From Hippophae tibetana (Eukaryota; Streptophyta; Magnoliopsida; Rosales; Elaeagnaceae): a stretch of DNA of 64,000 nt. The notes under the pieces were generated by a model, which was not told the DNA's origin, made no database searches, and saw nothing but the letters and a program-made list of their open reading frames with translations. Below, piece after piece: positions 54,077 through 64,000 of this stretch; position 1 is the stretch's first letter; each line of letters opens with the position of its first letter. Both the position numbers and the translations under genes were made by a program. The stretch lies in the NCBI GenBank assembly GCA_037013495.1, contig CM072802.1, positions 47,530,501-47,594,500 of the forward strand, read 5' to 3'.

Positions 54077-57000
54077 ATGACAAAAACAATGATTTTGAGT
54101 TATATTAACACATATATATAAGTATTTTGTAGGGAGATAACTTATGAAATTTTGTAAATATTATTTTTGTTTAGAGAATTAATAGACATATTTCTAATTA
54201 TAAAGCTAAGATATCTAATAAACATTAAAAGAATACGTGAAATATGTTTTAGCTCCTAATATGATAAAAACTAAATATGCATAAATTATCATACAGTGTT
54301 GCTTGGTATAGGGTTAAAAATTATTTGCATAATTTCGTCACACATTGCACGATCATTTCTACAGTATCGACACCACGACTGGTAATCCCCTTGTCTCTGA
54401 AGCATGGTTTTTTAATTTTATCTAATATTAAGATACATGTGTTATTTATGATATTTCACATTCTAATCTATTTTTTAAATTGGTAAATAATTATTTCATT
54501 AAATCCAATATATAAATTTATTCTTTTTACTTATGTCTAATTTTATTTAAAATATTTATTTTATTTATTATGAGTTATTGCATATAAAGTAAAACAGTTT
54601 CGTTTTATTTATTTGTTTTAAACATTTTTAATAATATTTAGTATTAACTAGTATGTGTGAGTTTATTAACATGGGCTTATTATAAAATATTTTATTTTTA
54701 CAAACCAAAATAAGACATTTGGTATGTTAAATTATATTAAACCAATTTATTTCGCCTCGAAATAGATGACAAAAACAATTATTTTAAGTTATATTAACAC
54801 ATATATATAAGTATTTTGTAGGGATATAACTTATGAAATTTTGTAAATATATTATTTTTGTTTAGAGAATTAATAGACATATTTCTAATTATAAAGCTAA
54901 GATATCTAATAAACATTAAAAGAATACGTGAAATATGTTTTAGCTCCTAATATTATAAAAATTAAATATGCATAAATTATCATATAATATCGATTGGTAT
55001 AGGTTTAAAATTTATTGGCATAATTTCGTCACATATTGCACGATCATGTCTACGGTATCGACACCGCGAATGGTAATCCCCTTGTCTTTGAATCATGGTT
55101 TTTAAATTTTATCTAATATTAAGATACATGTGTTATTTATAATACTTCACCTTCCAATCTATTTTTAGAATTGGTAAATAATTATTTCATTAAATCTAAT
55201 ATATAAATTTATTCTTTTTACTTATGTCTAATTTTATTTAAAATAATTATTTTATTTATTATGAGTTATTGCATATTAAGGAAAACAGTTACGTTTTATT
55301 TATTTGTTTTAAACATTTTTAATAATATTTAGTATTAACTAGTATGTGTGAGTTTATTAACATGGGCTTATTATAAAATATTTTATTTTTACAAAACAAA
55401 ATAAGACATTTGGTATGTTAAATTATATTAAACCAATTTATTTCGCCCCGAAATAGATGACAAAAACAATGATTTTGAGTTATATTAACACATATATATA
55501 AGTATTTTGTAGGGAGATAACTTATGAAATTTTGTAAATATTATTTTTGTTTAGAGAATTAATAGACATATTTCCAATTATAAAGCTAAGATATCTAATA
55601 AACATTAAAAGAATACGTGAAATATGTTTTAGCTCCTAATATGATAAAAACTAAATATGCATAAATTATCATATAGTGTTGCTTGGTATAGGGTTAAAAA
55701 TTATTTGCATAATTTCGTCACACATTGCACGATCATTTCTACCGTATCGACACCACGAATGGTAATCCCCTTGTCTTTGAAGCATGGTTTTTTAATTTTA
55801 TCTAATATTAAGATACATGTGTTATTTATGATATTTCACCTTCTAATCTATTTTTTAAATTGGTAAATAATTATTTCATTAAATCCAATATATAAATTTA
55901 TTCTTTTTACTTATGTCTAATTTTATTTAAAATAATTATTTTATTTATTATGAGTTATTGCATATAAAGGAAAACAGTTACGTTTTATTTATTTGTTTTA
56001 AACATTTTTAATATTATTTAGTATTAACTAGTATATGTGAGTTTATTAACATGGGCTTATTATAAAATATTTTATTTTTACAAAACAAAATAAGACATTT
56101 GGTATGTTAAATTATATTAAACCAATTTATTTCGCCCCGAAATATATGACAAAAACAATGATTTTGAGTTATATTAACACATATATATAAGTATTTTGTA
56201 GGGAGATAACTTATGAAATTTTGTAAATATTATTTATGTTTAGAGAATTATTTGACATATTTCTAATTATAAAGTTAAGATATCTAATAAACATTTAAAG
56301 AATACGTGAAATATGTTTTAGCTCCTAATATTATAAAAATTAAATATGCATAAATTATCATATAATGTCGCTTGGTATAGGTTTAAAAATTATGGGCATA
56401 ATTTCGTCACATATTGCACGATCATGTCTACGGTATCGACACCGCGAATGGTAATCCCCTTGTCTTTGAATCATGGTTTTTTAATTTTATCTAATATTAA
56501 GATACATGTGTTATTTATGAAACTTCACCTTCCAATCTATTTTTTGAATTGGTAAATAATTATTTCATTAAATCTAATATATAAATTTATTCTTTTTACT
56601 TATGTCTAATTTTATTTAAAATAATTATTTTATTTATTATGAGTTATTGCATATAAAGGAAAACAGTTACGTTTTATTTATTTGTTTTAAAATTTTTTAA
56701 TAATATTTAGTATTAACTAGTATGTGTGAGTTTATTAACATGGGCTTATTATAAAATATTTTATTTTTACAAAACAAAATAAGACATTTGGTATGTTAAA
56801 TTATATTAAACCAATTTATTTCGCCCCGAAATAGATGACAAAAACAATGATTTTGAGTTATATTAACACATATATATAAGTATTTTGTAGGGAGATAACT
56901 TATGAAATTTTGTAAATATTATTTTTGTTTAGAGAATTAATAGACATATTTCCAATTATAAAGCTAAGATATCTAATAAACATTAAAAGAATACGTGAAA

Positions 57001-60000
57001 TATGTTTTAGCTCCTAATATGATAAAAACTAAATATGCATAAATTATCATATAGTGTTGCTTGGTATAGGGTTAAAAATTATTTGCATAATTTCATCACA
57101 CATTGCACGATCATTTCTACCGTATCGACACCACGAATGGTAATCCCCTTGTCTTTGAAGCATGATTTTTTAATTTTATCTAATATTAAGATACATGTGT
57201 TATTTATGATATTTCACCTTCTAATCTATTTTTTAAATTGGTAAATAATTATTTCATTAAATCCAATATATAAATTTATTCTTTTTACTTATGTCTAATT
57301 TTATTTAAAATAATTATTTTATTTATTATGAGTTATTGCATATAAAGGAAAACAGTTACGTTTTATTTATTTGTTTTAAACATTTTTAATATTATTTAGT
57401 ATTAACTAGTATATGTGAGTTTATTAACATGGGCTTATTATAAAATATTTTATTTTTACAAAACAAAATAAGACATTTGGTATGTTAAATTATATTAAAC
57501 CAATTTATTTCGCCCCGAAATATATGACAAAAACAATGATTTTGAGTTATATTAACACATATATATAAGTATTTTGTAGGGAGATAACTTATGAAATTTT
57601 GTAAATATTATTTTTGTTTAGAGAATTAATAGACATATTTCTAATTATAAAGCTAAGATATCTAATAAACATTAAAAGAATACGTGAAATATGTTTTAGC
57701 TCCTAATATGATAAAAACTAAATATGCATAAATTATCATACAGTGTTGCTTGGTATAGGGTTAAAAATTATTTGCATAATTTCGTCACACATTGCACGAT
57801 CATTTCTACAGTATCGACACCACGACTGGTAATCCCCTTGTCTCTGAAGCATGGTTTTTTAATTTTATCTAATATTAAGATACATGTGTTATTTATGATA
57901 TTTCACATTCTAATCTATTTTTTAAATTGGTAAATAATTATTTCATTAAATCCAATATATAAATTTATTCTTTTTACTTATGTCTAATTTTATTTAAAAT
58001 ATTTATTTTATTTATTATGAGTTATTGCATATAAAGTAAAACAGTTTCGTTTTATTTATTTGTTTTAAACATTTTTAATAATATTTAGTATTAACTAGTA
58101 TGTGTGAGTTTATTAACATGGGCTTATTATAAAATATTTTATTTTTACAAACCAAAATAAGACATTTGGTATGTTAAATTATATTAAACCAATTTATTTC
58201 GCCTCGAAATAGATGACAAAAACAATTATTTTAAGTTATATTAACACATATATATAAGTATTTTGTAGGGATATAACTTATGAAATTTTGTAAATATATT
58301 ATTTTTGTTTAGAGAATTAATAGACATATTTCTAATTATAAAGCTAAGATATCTAATAAACATTAAAAGAATACGTGAAATATGTTTTAGCTCCTAATAT
58401 TATAAAAATTAAATATGCATAAATTATCATATAATATCGATTGGTATAGGTTTAAAATTTATTGGCATAATTTCGTCACATATTGCACGATCATGTCTAC
58501 GGTATCGACACCGCGAATGGTAATCCCCTTGTCTTTGAATCATGGTTTTTAAATTTTATCTAATATTAAGATACATGTGTTATTTATAATACTTCACCTT
58601 CCAATCTATTTTTAGAATTGGTAAATAATTATTTCATTAAATCTAATATATAAATTTATTCTTTTTACTTATGTCTAATTTTATTTAAAATAATTATTTT
58701 ATTTATTATGAGTTATTGCATATTAAGGAAAACAGTTACGTTTTATTTATTTGTTTTAAACATTTTTAATAATATTTAGTATTAACTAGTATGTGTGAGT
58801 TTATTAACATGGGCTTATTATAAAATATTTTATTTTTACAAAACAAAATAAGACATTTGGTATGTTAAATTATATTAAACCAATTTATTTCGCCCCGAAA
58901 TAGATGACAAAAACAATGATTTTGAGTTATATTAACACATATATATAAGTATTTTGTAGGGAGATAACTTATGAAATTTTGTAAATATTATTTTTGTTTA
59001 GAGAATTAATAGACATATTTCCAATTATAAAGCTAAGATATCTAATAAACATTAAAAGAATACGTGAAATATGTTTTAGCTCCTAATATGATAAAAACTA
59101 AATATGCATAAATTATCATATAGTGTTGCTTGGTATAGGGTTAAAAATTATTTGCATAATTTCGTCACACATTGCACGATCATTTCTACCGTATCGACAC
59201 CACGAATGGTAATCCCCTTGTCTTTGAAGCATGGTTTTTTAATTTTATCTAATATTAAGATACATGTGTTATTTATGATATTTCACCTTCTAATCTATTT
59301 TTTAAATTGGTAAATAATTATTTCATTAAATCCAATATATAAATTTATTCTTTTTACTTATGTCTAATTTTATTTAAAATAATTATTTTATTTATTATGA
59401 GTTATTGCATATAAAGGAAAACAGTTACGTTTTATTTATTTGTTTTAAACATTTTTAATATTATTTAGTATTAACTAGTATATGTGAGTTTATTAACATG
59501 GGCTTATTATAAAATATTTTATTTTTACAAAACAAAATAAGACATTTGGTATGTTAAATTATATTAAACCAATTTATTTCGCCCCGAAATATATGACAAA
59601 AACAATGATTTTGAGTTATATTAACACATATATATAAGTATTTTGTAGGGAGATAACTTATGAAATTTTGTAAATATTATTTATGTTTAGAGAATTATTT
59701 GACATATTTCTAATTATAAAGTTAAGATATCTAATAAACATTTAAAGAATACGTGAAATATGTTTTAGCTCCTAATATTATAAAAATTAAATATGCATAA
59801 ATTATCATATAATGTCGCTTGGTATAGGTTTAAAAATTATGGGCATAATTTCGTCACATATTGCACGATCATGTCTACGGTATCGACACCGCGAATGGTA
59901 ATCCCCTTGTCTTTGAATCATGGTTTTTTAATTTTATCTAATATTAAGATACATGTGTTATTTATGAAACTTCACCTTCCAATCTATTTTTTGAATTGGT

Positions 60001-60838
60001 AAATAATTATTTCATTAAATCTAATATATAAATTTATTCTTTTTACTTATGTCTAATTTTATTTAAAATAATTATTTTATTTATTATGAGTTATTGCATA
60101 TAAAGGAAAACAGTTACGTTTTATTTATTTGTTTTAAAATTTTTTAATAATATTTAGTATTAACTAGTATGTGTGAGTTTATTAACATGGGCTTATTATA
60201 AAATATTTTATTTTTACAAAACAAAATAAGACATTTGGTATGTTAAATTATATTAAACCAATTTATTTCGCCCCGAAATAGATGACAAAAACAATGATTT
60301 TGAGTTATATTAACACATATATATAAGTATTTTGTAGGGAGATAACTTATGAAATTTTGTAAATATTATTTTTGTTTAGAGAATTAATAGACATATTTCC
60401 AATTATAAAGCTAAGATATCTAATAAACATTAAAAGAATACGTGAAATATGTTTTAGCTCCTAATATGATAAAAACTAAATATGCATAAATTATCATATA
60501 GTGTTGCTTGGTATAGGGTTAAAAATTATTTGCATAATTTCATCACACATTGCACGATCATTTCTACCGTATCGACACCACGAATGGTAATCCCCTTGTC
60601 TTTGAAGCATGATTTTTTAATTTTATCTAATATTAAGATACATGTGTTATTTATGATATTTCACCTTCTAATCTATTTTTTAAATTGGTAAATAATTATT
60701 TCATTAAATCCAATATATAAATTTATTCTTTTTACTTATGTCTAATTTTATTTAAAATAATTATTTTATTTATTATGAATTATTGCATATAAAGGAAAAC
60801 AGTTACGTTTTATTTATTTGTTTTAAACATTTTTAATA
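54077..60838. repeat. Pentamer higher-order repeat P1-P5, 3447-bp period
   Basis: Bases 54077-57391 match 57524-60838 at an offset of 3447 bp. The one difference I found is GAGTT against GAATT (57332/60779). Units: P1 (54277, 691 bp, CTACAGTATCG and GTCTCTGAAGC), P2 (54968, ATATCGATTGG), P3 (55657, TACCGTATCG), P4 (56346, GGGC loop and AAAATTTTTTAAT), P5 (57035, CATCACAC and CATGATTTTTT); then 57724, 58415, 59104, 59793, 60482. The 2-bp length gain is a TA insertion in TAAATATATTATTTTTG in the P1 tail. P1 and P2 also share CGCCTCG and CATATTAAGG. Confidence 0.9.
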
Positions 60839-63800
60839 ATATTTAGTATTAACTAGTATATGTGAGTTTATTAACATGGGCTTATTATAAAATATTTTAT
60901 TTTTACAAACCAAAATAAGACATTTGGTATGTTAAATTATATTAAACCAATTTATTTCGCCTCGAAATAGATGACAAAAACAATTATTTTAAGTTATATT
61001 AACACATATATATAAGTATTTTGTAGGGATATAACTTATGAAATTTTGTAAATATATTATTTTTGTTTAGAGAATTAATAGACATATTTCTAATTATAAA
61101 GCTAAGATATCTAATAAACATTAAAAGAATACGTGAAATATGTTTTAGCTCCTAATATTATAAAAATTAAATATGCATAAATTATCATATAATATCGATT
61201 GGTATAGGTTTAAAATTTATTGGCATAATTTCGTCACATATTGCACGATCATGTCTACGGTATCGACACCGGGAATGGTAATCCCCTTGTCTTTGAATCA
61301 TGGTTTTTAAATTTTATCTAATATTAAGATACATGTGTTATTTATGATACTTCACCTTCCAATCTATTTTTAGAATTGGTAAATAATTATTTCATTAAAT
61401 CTAATATATAAATTTATTCTTTTTACTTATGTCTAATTTTATTTAAAATAATTATTTTATTTATTATGAGTTATTGCATATTAAGGAAAACAGTTACGTT
61501 TTATTTATTTGTTTTAAACATTTTTAATAATATTTAGTATTAACTAGTATGTGTGAGTTTATTAACATGGGCTTATTATAAAATATTTTATTTTTACAAA
61601 ACAAAATAAGACATTTGGTATGTTAAATTATATTAAACCAATTTATTTCGCCCCGAAATAGATGACAAAAACAATGATTTTGAGTTATATTAACACATAT
61701 ATATAAGTATTTTGTAGGGAGATAACTTATGAAATTTTGTAAATATTATTTTTGTTTAGAGAATTAATAGACATATTTCCAATTATAAAGCTAAGATATC
61801 TAATAAACATTAAAAGAATACGTGAAATATGTTTTAGCTCCTAATATGATAAAAACTAAATATGCATAAATTATCATATAGTGTTGCTTGGTATAGGGTT
61901 AAAAATTATTTGCATAATTTCGTCACACATTGCACGATCATTTCTACCGTATCGACACCACGAATGGTAATCCCCTTGTCTTTGAAGCATGGTTTTTTAA
62001 TTTTATCTAATATTAAGATACATGTGTTATTTATGATATTTCACCTTCTAATCTATTTTTTAAATTGGTAAATAATTATTTCATTAAATCCAATATATAA
62101 ATTTATTCTTTTTACTTATGTCTAATTTTATTTAAAATAATTATTTTATTTATTATGAGTTATTGCATATAAAGGAAAACAGTTACGTTTTATTTATTTG
62201 TTTTAAACATTTTTAATAATATTTAGTATTAACTAGTATATGTGAGTTTATTAACATGGGCTTATTATAAAATATTTTATTTTTACAAAACAAAATAAGA
62301 CATTTGGTATGTTAAATTATATTAAACCAATTTATTTCGCCCCGAAATATATGACAAAAACAATGATTTTGAGTTATATTAACACATATATATAAGTATT
62401 TTGTAGGGAGATAACTTATGAAATTTTGTAAATATTATTTATGTTTAGAGAATTATTTGACATATTTCTAATTATAAAGTTAAGATATCTAATAAACATT
62501 TAAAGAATACGTGAAATATGTTTTAGCTCCTAATATTATAAAAATTAAATATGCATAAATTATCATATAATGTCGCTTGGTATAGGTTTAAAAATTATTG
62601 GCATAATTTCGTCACATATTGCACGATCATGTCTACGGTATCGACACCGCGAATGGTAATCCCCTTGTCTTTGAATCATGGTTTTTAAATTTTATCTAAT
62701 ATTAAGATACATGTGTTATTTATGATACTTCACCTTCCAATCTATTTTTTGAATTGGTAAATAATTATTTCATTAAATCTAATATATAAATTTATTCTTT
62801 TTACTTATGTCTAATTTTATTTAAAATAATTATTTTATTTATTATGAGTTATTGCATATAAAGGAAAACAGTTACGTTTTATTTATTTGTTTTAAACATT
62901 TTTAATAATATTTAGTATTAACTAGTATGTGTGAGTTTATTAACATGGGCTTATTATAAAATATTTTATTTTTACAAAACAAAATAAGACATTTGGTATG
63001 TTAAATTATATTAAACCAATTTATTTCGCCCCGAAATAGATGACAAAAACAATGATTTTGAGTTATATTAACACATATATATAAGTATTTTGTAGGGAGA
63101 TAACTTATGAAATTTTGTAAATATTATTTTTGTTTAGAGAATTAATAGACATATTTCTAATTATAAAGCTAAGATATCTAATAAACATTAAAAGAATACG
63201 TGAAATATGTTTTAGCTCCTAATATGATAAAAACTAAATATGCATAAATTATCATACAGTGTTGCTTGGTATAGGGTTAAAAATTATTTGCATAATTTCG
63301 TCACACATTGCACGATCATTTCTACGGTATCGACACCACGACTGGTAATCCCCTTGTCTCTGAAGCATGGTTTTTTAATTTTATCTAATATTAAGATACA
63401 TGTGTTATTTATGATATTTCACATTCTAATCTATTTTTTAAATTGGTAAATAATTATTTCATTAAATCCAATATATAAATTTATTCTTTTTACTTATGTC
63501 TAATTTTATTTAAAATATTTATTTTATTTATTATGAGTTATTGCATATAAAGTAAAACAGTTTCGTTTTATTTATTTGTTTTAAACATTTTTAATAATAT
63601 TTAGTATTAACTAGTATGTGTGAGTTTATTAACATGGGCTTATTATAAAATATTTTATTTTTACAAACCAAAATAAGACATTTGGTATGTTAAATTATAT
63701 TAAACCAATTTACTTCGCCTCGAAATAGATGACAAAAACAATTATTTTAAGTTATATTAACACATATATATAAGTATTTTGTAGGGATATAACTTATGAA

Positions 63801-63930
63801 ATTTTGTAAATATATTATTTTTGTTTAGAGAATTAATAGACATATTTCTAATTATAAAGCTAAGATATCTAATAAACATTAAAAGAATACGTGAAATATG
63901 TTTTAGCTCCTAATATTATAAAAATTAAAT
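60839..63930. repeat. Shortened third pentamer (P5/P1 chimera, P2, P3, P4-like, P1)
   Basis: The tail of the unit at 60482 switches from P5 to the P1 type (ACAAACC, CGCCTCG, TAAATATATTATT), so a separate P1 front is missing and P2 (61173) follows. Then come P3 (61862), a P4-like unit (62551, with TGGC loop and TTTTTAAA in place of GGGC and TTTTTTAA) and P1 (63240). The P2-P3 part matches 58415-59792 at an offset of 2758; P1 matches 57724 at 5516. Private changes include ACACCGGGAATGG (about 61271) and TTTACTTCGCC (about 63712). Confidence 0.8.
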
Positions 63931-64000
63931 ATGCATAAATTATCATATAATATCGATTGGTATAGGTTTAAAATTTATTGGCATAATTTCGTCACATATT
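63931..64000. repeat. Right-edge partial monomer (class P2)
   Basis: First 70 bp of a unit, with ATATCGATTGG and TTTATTGGCATAATTTCG as in 54968, 58415 and 61173. The array continues past the right end of the window. Confidence 0.95.

Larger units (their letters stand above)
1..64000. repeat. Satellite DNA array, ~689-bp monomer, head-to-tail
   Basis: The phase mark ATGCATAAATTATCAT (or a close variant) recurs at 644, 1333, 2022, 2711, 3400, 4089, 4778, 5468 and so on to 63240 and 63931. Spacing is 689 bp in most cases, 688, 690 or 691 in a minority, and 491 in four units. All copies lie in the same orientation. Units differ from one another by a few percent or less by eye, and many distant pairs are identical over hundreds of bases. 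Base composition is about 79% A+T. There is no unrelated sequence anywhere, so every stretch longer than 300 bases is satellite. By analogy with known satellites this is probably heterochromatin. The family is not one I recognise and the host cannot be named from the sequence. The 69-codon frame starting at the phase mark is treated as non-genic. Confidence 0.99.

Noticed and set aside
644-63449. 59 open frames of 69 or 103 codons as protein-coding genes
   Set aside because: They recur at the satellite period, are closed in about a third of units, show mostly amino-acid-changing variation and match no domain I recognise. They are not entered as CDS.
1-64000. CRISPR array, or plasmid or bacterial repeat region
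   Set aside because: The full 689-bp unit repeats with no short repeat/unique spacer pattern, no cas genes and no prokaryotic genes are present, and the variation is that of a eukaryotic satellite.
1-64000. Mitochondrial A+T-rich control region or rDNA spacer repeats
   Set aside because: 64 kb without any mitochondrial or rRNA gene is far too long for a control region, and no rRNA sequence flanks or interrupts the repeats.
1-64000. Transposon, LTR or other mobile element within or as the source of the array
   Set aside because: No terminal repeats, target-site duplications, integrase, transposase or reverse transcriptase motifs are visible in any frame.

Overview
The whole 64 kb is one uninterrupted array of satellite DNA. 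A unit of about 689 bp repeats head-to-tail, always in the same orientation, from the first base to the last. Taking the recurring ATGCATAAATTATCAT as an arbitrary phase mark, I count 93 complete units (from 644 to 63930), a 643-bp partial unit at the left edge and a 70-bp partial unit at the right edge. A hand count of the first complete unit gives about 145 G+C in 689, so A+T is about 79%. I see no transposon insertion, no inversion, no rRNA or tRNA gene and no convincing protein gene. Most units carry a 69-codon open frame, but its variation pattern argues against it being a gene.

This composition and organisation fit nuclear heterochromatin of a eukaryote (centromeric, pericentromeric, subtelomeric or interstitial). 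An A+T-rich insect or plant would fit, but nothing in the sequence identifies the organism and I do not recognise the satellite family.

Each unit has a G+C-richer core of about 72 bp, two short dyads (AAATTAT-N4-ATAATTT just before the core; TATTTCG-N3-CGAAATA in the second half) and long A/T-rich linkers. Units fall into classes by shared variants. I use these working names: S, A, B, C, X, D, M in the left half, and E, F, G, H, I, J and P classes further right. D is a 491-bp unit with a 198-bp deletion.

Layout: 1-29 kb is built from S/A/B/C units in 2-, 4- and 5-unit higher-order repeats, interrupted at 10.7-14.5 kb by a tandem duplication of D-M-S. From 29.5 to 40.1 kb a block of about 4.57 kb occurs twice at an offset of 6001 bp with a single mismatch that I found. 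From 40.5 to 46.7 kb lie 688-bp E units and a duplicated dimer. From 46.7 to 50.4 kb lie a tandem monomer duplication and then a tandem dimer duplication. From 50.8 to 54.3 kb is a less ordered stretch. From 54.1 kb to the end a 5-unit repeat of 3447 bp occurs twice and then in shortened form. The picture is of an array evolving by repeated unequal exchange or amplification at scales of 1 to 9 units.
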